Below are positions 44,249 through 55,000 of a stretch of DNA of 64,000 nucleotides, piece by piece (within the stretch, counting starts at the first letter, position 1; every line of letters starts with the position of its first letter). The DNA comes from Stigmatella ashevillena (lineage in GTDB: Bacteria; Myxococcota; Myxococcia; Myxococcales; Myxococcaceae), in the NCBI RefSeq assembly GCF_028368975.1, contig NZ_JAQNDM010000002.1, positions 1,922,001 to 1,986,000 on the forward strand, given 5' to 3'. A program made the translations under genes and the position numbers. The notes beneath the pieces are model-generated. The model had not been told where the DNA came from and searched no databases. It worked only from the letters and a program-made list of their open reading frames with translations.

Positions 44249-46564
44249 ATGAAACCCATGAAGAACAAGCCTGTCCTGAAAGTGCTTCAGGGCCTCCTGG
44301 TATCGTCCTTGGCTCTGCTGCTCTTCTCGCCGCCCCCCGCGCATGCTCAAAACACCCTGCTCCTCCAAACCCATTTCGAGGATGGAACGACGCAGGGCTG
44401 GACCGGACGCGGCGGTGTGGAAACGTTGGCGGCCGCATCGGAGGCGGCCCGCAGCGGCTCGTACGGATTGAGGGTGGGCAATTTCAAGCAGTCCTGGCAC
44501 GGGCCGACGCTGGATGTCACGGCATACCTGGAGCCGGGCCAGACCTACGTGTTCTCGGGGTGGATCAAGCTGCCACCCGGAGTCTCGAACACGACCGTCT
44601 ACATGACGATGCAGCGCAAGGTGCCGAGCACCACCTACTACGAGAGGCTGTATTTCGATACGGCCACGTCCAGCAACTGGGTGAATTTCAAGGCCCAGTA
44701 CAAGCTGCTCGAGGCGGCGGACAATCTATCCGTCTACTTCGAGGCATCGAACAACGCCACGCTGGTGCTGCATCTCGACGACTTCCGCCTGGAGAAGCTG
44801 CCGGACCTCGGGCCCATCGTCATCGAAGACCAGATCCCCTCGCTCAAGGACGTCTTCGCCAGCGACTTCTTGCTCGGAACCGCGTTCTCCAACGATGAGC
44901 TCATCGCGGAGGCGGACAGGAAGCTGCTCGCCAAGCATTTCAACAGCGTGACCCCGGGCAACGTCTTGAAGTGGGACAGCACGGAGCCTCAAGAGGGTGT
45001 ATTCGACTTCAGCCGCTCGGATGCAGCCGTTCAGTTCGCGATCCAGAACGGACAGCAGGTCCGGGGACACACCCTGGTCTGGCACTCGCAAACGCCGGAC
45101 TGGGTCTTCCGGGATGCGAGCGGAAATCTGGCGAGCAAGGAGCTCTTGTTCCAACGGATGAGAAAGCACATCACCGAGGTCATGGGCCGCTACCAGGGCC
45201 AGATATCCGCCTGGGACGTGGTCAACGAGGTCATCGATGCCTCGCAGCCCGACGGATTGCGCCGCAGCACGTGGTACCAGATCGCCGGGGAGGAGTTCAT
45301 CGAAAAGGCGTTCCTGTATGCCCGCGAAGCGGACCCGAGTGCCGCGTTGTTCATCAACGATTACAACACGCACGAAGCAGGCAAGAGCCAGGCCCTGTAC
45401 AACCTGATCCAGCGGTTGAAGGCCAAGGGGATTCCCGTGGATGGCGTCGGACACCAGACGCACATCAGCCTCTTCTATCCAACGATCCAGGAGATCGAGC
45501 GGTCCATCATCAAGTTCGCCGATTTGGGGGTCGAAACGCACATCACCGAGCTGGATGTGAGCGTGTACTCCCAGTCTTCGCAGAGGTACGACACGTTCCC
45601 GGAGGATTTGAAGCAGAAGCAGGCCGCGCTCTACAAGCAACTGTTCGACGTCTTCAAAATGCACAAGAACCAGGTCACCAGCGTCACGCTGTGGGGCAAG
45701 GATGATGCCAACACCTGGTTGCGGACGTTCCCGGTGGCTCGCAACGACTGGCCGCTCCTGTTCGATGAGCGTCTGCAATCCAAGCTGGCCTACTGGGCCA
45801 TCGTGAACGCGACACCGATTCCCAGTCCCCCCACCGGCCTGACCGCAACGGCAGGCAATGGAAGAGTCGGGTTGGGCTGGATCGCCTCGAGCAGTGCCAC
45901 CTCGTACAACGTCAAGCGCGCGACGGTGGCTGGGGGCCCGTACACCCCCCTGGCGACGGTCAGCAGCACGAGCTACTCCGACACGTCGGTGACGAACGGA
46001 ACGACGTACCATTATGTCGTCAGCGCCAGGAACAGCGCGGGAGAGAGCGCGAACTCGGCCCAGCTCAGCGCAACCCCGCAGGGCACGTCGACGCCACCGC
46101 CTCAGGGCACGCTCGTGGTGCAGTACCGTGCGGCGGACACCCACGCGGGCGACAACGGCATCAAGCCGCACTTCAAGATCCAGAACCATGGCAGCGACCC
46201 CGTGATGTTGAGCGAGCTGGCCATCCGCTATTGGTTCACGATCGATGGGGAAAAGCCGCTTGCCTTCGACTGCGACTATGCGCGCGTTGGCAGCTCGAAC
46301 GTCACCGGCAGGTATGTGACGCTGAGCACGGGGAAGACAGGGGCGGACCACGCTCTGGAGATCACCTTCAACTCCTCCGCGGGGAGCATTCCGGCCGGTG
46401 GCGATTCGGGGGAAATCCAGACCCGCACCCACAAGACCGATTGGTCAAACTTCAACGAGTCCGATGACTACTCCTTCGAGCTCTCCAAGACCTCCTTCTC
46501 CCATTGGGAGCGCGTGACGCTGTACCGAAACGGCCAGCTCGTCTGGGGGACAGAGCCTCCATGA
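44249..46564 (+). CDS. Secreted GH10 endo-1,4-beta-xylanase with N-terminal CBM, FN3 and CBM3
   Basis: 771 residues from ATG 44249, preceded by AAAGGG. Signal peptide LLVSSLALLLFSPPPAHA. A CBM4/9/22-type beta-sandwich (about 30-180, YVFSGWIKLPPGVSNTTVYM) comes before the GH10 barrel (about 195-530). Catalytic acid/base E327 (WDVVNEVID) and nucleophile E434 (HITELDVSVYS) are present, as are HTLVWHSQTPDWVF and VTLWGKDDANTW. An FN3 domain (about 530-615) follows, then a C-terminal CBM3 cellulose-binding module (about 625-771, VQYRAADTHAGDNGIKPHF, HKTDWSNFNESDDYSF). A complete secreted xylan-degrading enzyme that can anchor to cellulose. Confidence 0.93.
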   Translation: MKPMKNKPVLKVLQGLLVSSLALLLFSPPPAHAQNTLLLQTHFEDGTTQGWTGRGGVETLAAASEAARSGSYGLRVGNFKQSWHGPTLDVTAYLEPGQTYVFSGWIKLPPGVSNTTVYMTMQRKVPSTTYYERLYFDTATSSNWVNFKAQYKLLEAADNLSVYFEASNNATLVLHLDDFRLEKLPDLGPIVIEDQIPSLKDVFASDFLLGTAFSNDELIAEADRKLLAKHFNSVTPGNVLKWDSTEPQEGVFDFSRSDAAVQFAIQNGQQVRGHTLVWHSQTPDWVFRDASGNLASKELLFQRMRKHITEVMGRYQGQISAWDVVNEVIDASQPDGLRRSTWYQIAGEEFIEKAFLYAREADPSAALFINDYNTHEAGKSQALYNLIQRLKAKGIPVDGVGHQTHISLFYPTIQEIERSIIKFADLGVETHITELDVSVYSQSSQRYDTFPEDLKQKQAALYKQLFDVFKMHKNQVTSVTLWGKDDANTWLRTFPVARNDWPLLFDERLQSKLAYWAIVNATPIPSPPTGLTATAGNGRVGLGWIASSSATSYNVKRATVAGGPYTPLATVSSTSYSDTSVTNGTTYHYVVSARNSAGESANSAQLSATPQGTSTPPPQGTLVVQYRAADTHAGDNGIKPHFKIQNHGSDPVMLSELAIRYWFTIDGEKPLAFDCDYARVGSSNVTGRYVTLSTGKTGADHALEITFNSSAGSIPAGGDSGEIQTRTHKTDWSNFNESDDYSFELSKTSFSHWERVTLYRNGQLVWGTEPP

Positions 46565-46617
46565 GGTGCTCACCACCGCGCCCCGCTCGCGCAGCCTGAG
46601 GGCCCAGCGGATTCTGA

Positions 46618-48405
<1,788 letters not shown>

Positions 48406-48691
48406 AGCGCACCTGCTGGACCTCCATGCCCCATGGGCGCACCCTTCGGTCGCGGGTCTGGATTATCCAAGATTGAGAAACCCAGTGTCGGGAAAAACAG
48501 ACACTCCAGTTTAAAATTAAAAAGTATGAAATCCTTGATTCTGGTTTGATGGGTCCCTAAATTATGAAGACGGCCGGGCAGCCAAACACCTGTCTGTCGT
48601 CAGGCCGTGGGGCACCCGCTCGCAGCGAGGTGATGGCTCTGGACGTGTGCTTCATGACGCATCATCCACCCGATCATTCCCGGAGGTCAGA
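48406..48691 (+). promoter_or_regulatory. AT-rich leader/promoter region of the GCIS-repeat peptide locus
   Basis: 286 bp between the monooxygenase and the small peptide gene. A stem with 6-bp arms (AGTGTC 48484-48489, GACACT 48500-48505) is followed by a markedly AT-rich tract around 48509-48560 (TTTAAAATTAAAAAG), unusual for this GC-rich window and likely to hold the promoter. GGAGG lies just before the peptide start at 48692. No specific -10/-35 could be assigned. Confidence 0.45.
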
Positions 48692-48868
48692 ATGAAACAC
48701 CTGATTCGCCAGATTGCCCAAGATCGTCTCTGGAACCAGTGGGTCGAAGCCAACTCGGCTGGTGAGCCGACCCGCGATGCCGGGTGCATCTCGGGTCCCG
48801 CGAAGGCCGGATGTATCTCTGCCCCCGCGAAGGCTGGTTGTATCTCCAAGTCCGGATGCATCAGCTGA
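48692..48868 (+). CDS. Putative multi-core ribosomal peptide precursor with four GCIS repeats
   Basis: 58 residues; ATG 48692 has GGAGG at ideal spacing. Residues 1-29 form a helical, leader-like segment (HLIRQIAQDRLWNQWVEAN). Residues 30-58 are a repeat array: AGCISGPAK, AGCISAPAK, AGCISKS, GCIS-stop, period nine residues at first. The four GCIS units use different codons (Gly GGG/GGA/GGT/GGA, Cys TGC/TGT/TGT/TGC, Ser TCG/TCT/TCC/AGC), so the repeat is kept at protein level and is not a recent DNA duplication. There is no signal peptide. The layout (leader, repeated Cys/Ser core, then enzyme and exporter genes) is that of a RiPP precursor, but no known class matches. Could instead be a small metal-binding or regulatory peptide. 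Confidence 0.75.
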   Translation: MKHLIRQIAQDRLWNQWVEANSAGEPTRDAGCISGPAKAGCISAPAKAGCISKSGCIS

Positions 48869-48884
48869 TAGAGTCGTCCGGGTT

Positions 48885-48938
48885 GCGAGCGAGACAGGAA
48901 AATCATTGATCATTCCTGTGGTTTCCTGACTCGCTCGC
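48885..48938 (+). terminator. Strong stem-loop between precursor gene and enzyme operon
   Basis: Arms 48885-48901 and 48922-48938 are complementary at 16 of 17 positions, with a 20-nt loop. It starts 16 nt after the peptide stop codon. No T-run follows immediately, so it is not a textbook intrinsic terminator. It more likely acts as an attenuator or 3'-end stabiliser giving more precursor than enzyme mRNA, as is common in peptide pathways. Confidence 0.65.
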
Positions 48939-49004
48939 GCCCGCTCCGAGAGGTTGTGCAACGCTTTTTGATGATCCATTCGACCGTCCCCCACGACTCA
49001 ACCG

Positions 49005-50276
49005 ATGGACGCCCATAGACAGCCGCTTGCCGAGATGATCGACCACGTCAGGGACATCCCTCTCTATCGCCAGTCGATCGAGCAGGGTTTCTTCCCGATC
49101 CTGGAGAAGCCGGAAATCGCCAGGGGGTTCCCGGACAATTGGATGACTCCGAGGCTTGCTGAAGCGTTGAAGGTGGGTGAGGCGGAGTTCGTGCTCTCGA
49201 CCGGAACCAATCACGCGCGGATGCAGATCATCCGTCCGCCTTTTTTCCTGTTGAAGTCCTACTACCAGTTGTGGAGCGAGCATCCCGACATCGCTGTCAC
49301 CTGGCAGCAGAACTGTCAGCGTGTCTCCATCACCACGGTGCTGGCAACGGAGCATGTGGCGCGGCTCAACGCGAGGAAGCGCGGCGCCGAGGTACCGGCA
49401 CTTCCGAGTCTCGAGGAGCGTCGACTCGACTCACGCACGCTCTATCTCAACTTGCGACTCGACCCGGCGCTCTGGGATCGCGGTGATGTGGAGCGGATGC
49501 TCGATGAAATGACCGTTGTCCAGCAGGCGCATCCGCGGGGTTGGTATCACCTCGACTGCGACAGCTACCACCTCGCTCACCTGGTGCGGAAGGCCCTGGA
49601 CGGGGGCGCGTGGCAGCGCTTTCCGAAGCCGACCAGCATCATCCACGCCTACGAGTACACGCCGAAGAACGTACAACGGTTCTTGCAGCAGCACTTCGAG
49701 TGCCCGATCATCGACCTGTTTGGCAGCACCGAACTGGGGTACCTGTATTACAGTGATCGCCACGGACAATACTGGCCCTATCTCGACAAGATGCACCTGG
49801 AGCTCATCCCAGTCGAAAAGGGCAGCACGATCTACAGCATTATTGTCTCGAGCTTGCGTAACCCACACATGCCGCTGATTCGCTATCGCTCCGGTGATTG
49901 CGCCGAAACGATCGATGGCTCCCCCGATCCGCTTCGGATTCGCCGGTTCTGCGGCCGGGAGAGAGAGTTGCTGCGGCTCGAGCGCGGAGGAGTGATCTCC
50001 CAGGCCGATCTCGACGACTGGGTCGCTGAAGCCACGCCGTCCATTTTTCTCTATCAGCTTCACCTGAAGGCGCCGCAGCAGGCGCGATTACTGTACACGA
50101 CCTTCGACAACAGGCCCGTCGATCCGGCAGCGGCGCGCGAGCTGCAACAAAGGATCCTGGAGGGCACCGGGCTCGACTGCGTCCTCGACCCTCGTGAGCA
50201 CATCGCGATCGGCAAGTCCGGGAAGTACGCCTGGCTGGTACAAGATCACGAGATGACTGGACAAGGTGGGTTGTGA
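49005..50276 (+). CDS. PaaK/coenzyme-F390-synthetase-like adenylate-forming enzyme
   Basis: 423 residues. The nucleotide loop is LSTGTNHARMQI, equivalent to the Ser/Thr/Gly-rich loop of phenylacetate-CoA ligases. IIDLFGSTELGYLYYS corresponds to the A5 motif, and MPLIRYRSGDCAE to the A7 motif with the ribose-binding Asp. KSGKYAWLVQ near the end may carry the C-terminal-domain Lys. The family activates carboxylates as AMP esters for transfer to CoA, amines or thiols. ATG 49005 has no clear ribosome binding site; an in-frame stop lies shortly upstream. Next to the GCIS-repeat peptide it could activate the peptide C-terminus, or a small acid for attachment to Lys, Cys or Ser. The following gene overlaps by one base (TGATG). 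Confidence 0.78.
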   Translation: MDAHRQPLAEMIDHVRDIPLYRQSIEQGFFPILEKPEIARGFPDNWMTPRLAEALKVGEAEFVLSTGTNHARMQIIRPPFFLLKSYYQLWSEHPDIAVTWQQNCQRVSITTVLATEHVARLNARKRGAEVPALPSLEERRLDSRTLYLNLRLDPALWDRGDVERMLDEMTVVQQAHPRGWYHLDCDSYHLAHLVRKALDGGAWQRFPKPTSIIHAYEYTPKNVQRFLQQHFECPIIDLFGSTELGYLYYSDRHGQYWPYLDKMHLELIPVEKGSTIYSIIVSSLRNPHMPLIRYRSGDCAETIDGSPDPLRIRRFCGRERELLRLERGGVISQADLDDWVAEATPSIFLYQLHLKAPQQARLLYTTFDNRPVDPAAARELQQRILEGTGLDCVLDPREHIAIGKSGKYAWLVQDHEMTGQGGL

Positions 50277-50818
50277 TGTTCAATCCCTTGAAGGTGACGA
50301 CCCCCTCGCTGAAGGCCTTGCTCGATGACGCGCTCTTCACCGGCGTGGTGCGACACTTCGCGCGGACCACCGGCAAGGAGCCTGCGTACGTCGAGCGTCA
50401 AGTCATTGAATGCCTGAAGTACCTGTACCTGATCTCCTGCTACCCAAAGCAATTGGCCGGGCTGTTCTTGCCCGTAGAGCAGGCGATTGACGAGGTCTGG
50501 CACTATCTCATCTTGCAGACCCGAGAGTACCGGGAGCTGTGCGAGGAGCGTCTGCCGGGACGCTTCTTCATCCATCACCGCAGCCTGCCGTACGAGGATT
50601 ACCAGCAGCGCCAGCCCAGCCGGGAGCAGATGCTCGAGGAGGCATTGCGCTGGCTGCCGCTGTATCGCAAGGAGTTCGGCCCCTTCGACGAGGGCGCACT
50701 GCCCCACTGGACCATGGTGCGCTTCCTCCACCAGCGCCTGGGCCTTTCCCTGGACGACATCGCGGCGCTCGAAGCAGAGGCCCCCTCCGCACAACCCGAT
50801 GCGGAGCACGTTCGTTGA
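50276..50818 (+). CDS. GRDP-like protein (short glycine-rich-domain-protein-like family)
   Basis: 180 residues. ATG 50276 shares a base with the preceding stop (TGATG); a GTG at 50273 is the only longer start. The core fits the N-terminal domain of the plant/bacterial GRDP-like family: DEVWH (72-76), TREYRELC (82-89) and FFIHH (97-101), a set of conserved Trp, His, Cys and His-His residues that could bind a metal. It is helical throughout and soluble. No biochemical function is known to me. The overlap with the adenylating-enzyme gene and the 4-bp overlap with the MFS gene show that the three are made together, so it is probably a modification enzyme or its helper in the GCIS-peptide pathway. 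Confidence 0.65.
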   Translation: MFNPLKVTTPSLKALLDDALFTGVVRHFARTTGKEPAYVERQVIECLKYLYLISCYPKQLAGLFLPVEQAIDEVWHYLILQTREYRELCEERLPGRFFIHHRSLPYEDYQQRQPSREQMLEEALRWLPLYRKEFGPFDEGALPHWTMVRFLHQRLGLSLDDIAALEAEAPSAQPDAEHVR

Positions 50819-52020
50819 CTTTTCGCGCTCGGCAGGCCGCGCCCGTGACGACGATCAACACGCGGGTCCTTCTGCTGTGTCAGGTGGTGGGGATCGCCAG
50901 CGTGGTCTCGATCCAGTTCGTCGGCAGCCTGGTGGGCAAGTGGCTCGCGGTGGATATGCGGCTCGCGACGCTCCCGGTGGCCGTGCTGGTACTGTCCTCC
51001 GCCCTGGGCACCTGGCCTGCCAGCCAATTGATGCGCCACTTTGGGCGCAAACCCTGCTTCATCGCCGCGGCGCTGCTGTCCGCCGGCTGCATGGTGCTCG
51101 CGGCACAAGCGGTGCACCGATTCGACTTCTGGCTGTTTTGCGCAGCCGTTATCGGCGTCGGTCTACAAGGTGCCTTCGTGCAGCAGTATCGTTTTGCAAT
51201 CCTCGAAGGACAGCAAGGCAGCAAGGCGCCGCGCTTGCTGACCCTGATCCTGCTCGCCAGCGCCGCAGGCATCGTTCCCGGCGTCTCGCTCTTCGGCCTG
51301 CTGGAGGCGAGGACGTCAGACTATGTGCCTTGGGCCCTGCTGATCCTGGCGATGCTCCAAGTGCTGGCCGCGCTCTCGTTGGTGCTGTACCGGCAGCAAG
51401 GCGAGGTCGTCGCTGAGGTTTCCGCCCCCCCCGACGCACGTGCTCGCGCGTTGTATTGGCCGATGGTGGCCCTGGGCGCGGGTGCATTCCTGGTGATGAG
51501 CCTGCTCATGGTGCCAACGCCCTTGCAGATGTGCGGCATCGAGCAATACATGATTCATCAGGCGAGCTGGGTCATCCAAGCGCACCTGCTGAGCATGTAC
51601 CTGCCTTCGCTGTCCATCGGCGCCCTGTTGAAAAGAATGTCGATCGCGCAGGTGCAGGGGTTGGGGCTGCTGTTCCTGCTCGTGGGGTTCCTGGTCAGTT
51701 GGGTTCAGGGCTTTGGAGGTCACCTGGTGGGGCTGGTGCTGGTGGGGGTTGGATGGTGTTTCGTGTTCGTGACCGCGACGACCCTGGTGGCACGAAGCCG
51801 CTCGGGCTCCGAGCGTTTTCGTGCACAGGGCATCAATGACTTGTGCGTGTTTGCCGCCAGCGGCGTGGCGTCGCTGACGTCCGGGGCGCTCCTGTCGATA
51901 CTGGGATGGAGCGGTCTGGTACGCCTCGGCCTGCTGCTGGTTCTGGGGTTGATGGCATTCGCATGGTACGTCCACCTCCTTCGCGTCCCACGCGAGGCCG
52001 ACCCCTGTGCGAGCCCTTGA
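50815..52020 (+). CDS. MFS family exporter of the GCIS-peptide locus
   Basis: 401 residues from TTG 50815, which overlaps the preceding stop (TTGA) and has GGAG 9 nt upstream; GTG 50845 is the alternative. About twelve transmembrane helices; the helix 2-3 loop reads LMRHFGRKPCF, an MFS motif A-like stretch, and helix 1 is LLLCQVVGIASVVSIQFVG. The central loop (about 190-215) is charged and short. Drug:H+ antiporter-like export of the matured product is the natural inference. It converges with the kinase gene, 31 bp from its stop. Confidence 0.8.
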   Translation: MTFRARQAAPVTTINTRVLLLCQVVGIASVVSIQFVGSLVGKWLAVDMRLATLPVAVLVLSSALGTWPASQLMRHFGRKPCFIAAALLSAGCMVLAAQAVHRFDFWLFCAAVIGVGLQGAFVQQYRFAILEGQQGSKAPRLLTLILLASAAGIVPGVSLFGLLEARTSDYVPWALLILAMLQVLAALSLVLYRQQGEVVAEVSAPPDARARALYWPMVALGAGAFLVMSLLMVPTPLQMCGIEQYMIHQASWVIQAHLLSMYLPSLSIGALLKRMSIAQVQGLGLLFLLVGFLVSWVQGFGGHLVGLVLVGVGWCFVFVTATTLVARSRSGSERFRAQGINDLCVFAASGVASLTSGALLSILGWSGLVRLGLLLVLGLMAFAWYVHLLRVPREADPCASP

Positions 52021-52051
52021 AGGAGGGGGCTCGGCCCACTCCGGCCCCCGC

Positions 52052-55000
52052 TCAAGGCAGGGGCCCCGTGCTGCGCCGGGCCAGCCACGCCTCCAACTCG
52101 CGGCGCAAGGGCTCGGCGGCATGGCGCTCCCGGTCGAACTGCCGCTTCGCCTCACGCGCGAGCGCCAGGGCCCGCTGACGGTCTCCGCCGGACTCCCACA
52201 GGGCCCGCGCCAACGCGAACTGGGCCTTTCCCCGGTCCACCGGCGGCAGCTCCACCTTCTCCGCCAGCGCGACCGCCTCTTCCAGAGGCGCCAGCGCCAC
52301 CTTCGAGCCCTGGTACCTTCGCGTGGCCTCTCCCAACAGCGTCAGCGACACCACCACCTTGGGGTGCTCACGGCCCAGCGCCTTGCGCCGCATCTCCAAC
52401 GCCCGCTGGAAGCCCACGAGCGCCGCAGGGAGCCTGCCCTCCTCCAGGTCCACCTTCGCCAGGTTCTGCACCACCGAGGCCACCTTGGGGTGCTCGGCGC
52501 CCAGCGCCTTCTCCCACAACTCCTGGGCCACGAGCAGCAGGCGCCGCGCCTCCGCGTAGTCCTTCTCGTCCAGCTTCACCGAGCCCAGGTTGTTGTAGGT
52601 GAGCGCCAGGTCCGGGTGCTCGGGGCCGAGAAACCGCTGCTGCAACGCCAGCGCTTCCGCATAGGTCCTCCCGGCCAGCGCCAATTGGCCCAGGTCCGCG
52701 TGAGCGTTTCCCATGCTCGTCAACACCGCGGTCACCCGCGGGTGGGCATCCCCATGGATCCGCCGCAGGCCGGGCAGCACCCGCTCGTAATGCGCCAACG
52801 CCTCGTGCAGCTTGCCTTGGCGCTGCAGCGCATCCCCCAGGTTCAACCGCACCATGAGCGTCGCCGGGTGCTCGCTCCCCTGGATGCGCTCGCTCAGCGC
52901 CAGCGCTTGCGCGTACCGGGCCACCGCCTCCTCCACGCGCCCGTGTAGCCGCAGCGAGGTGGCGATGTTGTTGAGGGCGTTGACACACCGGGGGTGCTCG
53001 GCCCCGTAGGCGCGCTCCAGCACTCGCAGGGTGCGCTCGTGGTACGTGAGCGCCTCTGCGTAGCGCCCCTGGCCATTGAGCACGAGCCCCACGCTGGAGA
53101 GGGGCCCGACGAGTCGCGGGTGCTCCGCGCCAAACGCTGTCTCCCAGAGCGCCAGGGCGGCGCGGAAGTCGGCGAGGGCGGCCTCGTGCTCGCCCTTGCG
53201 GTGGCGGAGGTGCCCACGGGCCTGACGGAACTCGCCAGCGGTTCCCGGCGTCAGCGCCACATCCATCCGCTCCAGCGCCGCCTCCGCGAGCTGGGCGGCC
53301 TGTTCGGCCTCCGGGTAGCGCGCCTTGCCATGGAGTTCCGCGTTGACGAGCCCCGTCAACGCGCGCACCAACATGTCGTCATCCCGGCCCGCCAGCGCCG
53401 CGCGCTGTGACTCCCGGAAAGCCGCCTCCGAGCCGATGAAGTTTCCCTGGGCCTCCTCCACGTACCCCAGCAGCAACTGCGCGGCAGCCTCATCGGGCCG
53501 ATAACCGATCTCTCGCGCCCCCTCCAGCACGTGCCGCCCCAGGGCCAGGGCCTGCTCCTGCTGTCCCGCCTCGTGGTACGCCGTCGCCTCCGCGAGGCGG
53601 GCCTGGAGCACCTCCCGCTGCTGGCGGACCTCTGGGGACTCGGGCGGCGGCACCACGCTGGCCAGGGCCCCTCGGTCCGCGCAGGGCAGCAGGTCCGGCA
53701 AGGCGTGCGCGGACTCGGGCGCCCGCTCCAGCACGGCCGGGTCCGCGCGGAGCATGAGCTCCACCGAGGCATGGAGGGCCCCTCGCCGCCGCGTCAGGCA
53801 GGCGCTTCGCAGATCCAGCATCCGCTCGGACTGCTCGGCGCGCACATGTGTGGCCTCGCAGGAGTCGCGCTCCATCTCCACCAGCGCGGCAGCATAGGCA
53901 TCCAGCCGCCGGGAGGTGAGCCCCCAGACCTGCTCCGCCCGCGGTCCTCCCCAGGCCCGGAAGGTGGCCTCCAGCTTCGCCCTGCGGCCTTCGTCCCAGA
54001 TCCCCACCAGTCCGCGCTCAGCCCCCGTGCAGCGCGTGGTCTCCCGCAGCCAGAAACCGGACGCCACCCCCACCACCGCGGCGACACCGGCGCAGGCGCC
54101 TGCCCACCGCCAGCGCTCCCAGCGGGGCTTGTGGCTGAGGGCGGACAGCAGCGCCTCCAGGGAGGGGTGGCGCGCCTCCGGAGCGGCGGCCAGCCCCTGG
54201 AGCAAGGCCCGCCGAATCCTGGAGGGCACACGGCTGCCAACCACCGGCGCGGGAGGAGCCTCGCGAATGGCCTGGCAGAGCGCCTGCGGCGTGGCCCCCG
54301 TGAAGGGGCGCTGACCATAGAGCCCCTCGTAGAGCGCGACGCAGAAGCTGAACTGGTCGCTGCGCGCGTCCGCGGCCTTCCCCTCCAACTGCTCGGGAGA
54401 CATGTACGCCACCGTGCCCAACAAGACCCCCTGCTGGGTCACCTCGTGGGAGCGCCAGGCGGGCGCGGCCGTCTCCGAGGCCGCCTCTGCCCGCTCGGGC
54501 TCCCGGCAGATGCGGGCCAGCCCGAAGTCGGTGACGCGCACCCGGCCATCCAGGCCCACCAGGACATTGTCTGGCTTGAAGTCCCGGTGCACCAGCCCTG
54601 CCGCATGGGCGGCCGCCAACCCGCGGCCCGCCTGGAGGAAACACTCCAGCACCTCCATCCACTGCCGGGACGCCGCCCGCAGCCACCGCCGCAGGGTGGT
54701 GCCCTCCACGAAATCCATGGCGATGAAGAGGCTGTCCTCATGCACCCCCACGTCATGCACCGCGACGGCGTGGGGGTGGGACAGACGGGCCAGCGCCTGC
54801 GCCTCGCGTCCCAGCCGCGCCCGCGCCTCCGCAGCGCTGCTCCAGTCCGAGCGCAGCAGCTTGAGGGCCACCTTGCGGTCCAGCTCCGGGTCATGCGCGG
54901 CGAAGACGACCCCCATGCCCCCCAGGCCAATGTGCTCCAAAAGCACATAACGCCCCACCTTCGAGCCCCGCGTGAGCCGTGCCTCCGCGCCAGCGGCCAG

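Noticed and set aside
48885-48938. Classical rho-independent terminator
   Set aside because: The stem is strong but no T-run follows directly, so it is recorded as an attenuator-like stem-loop.
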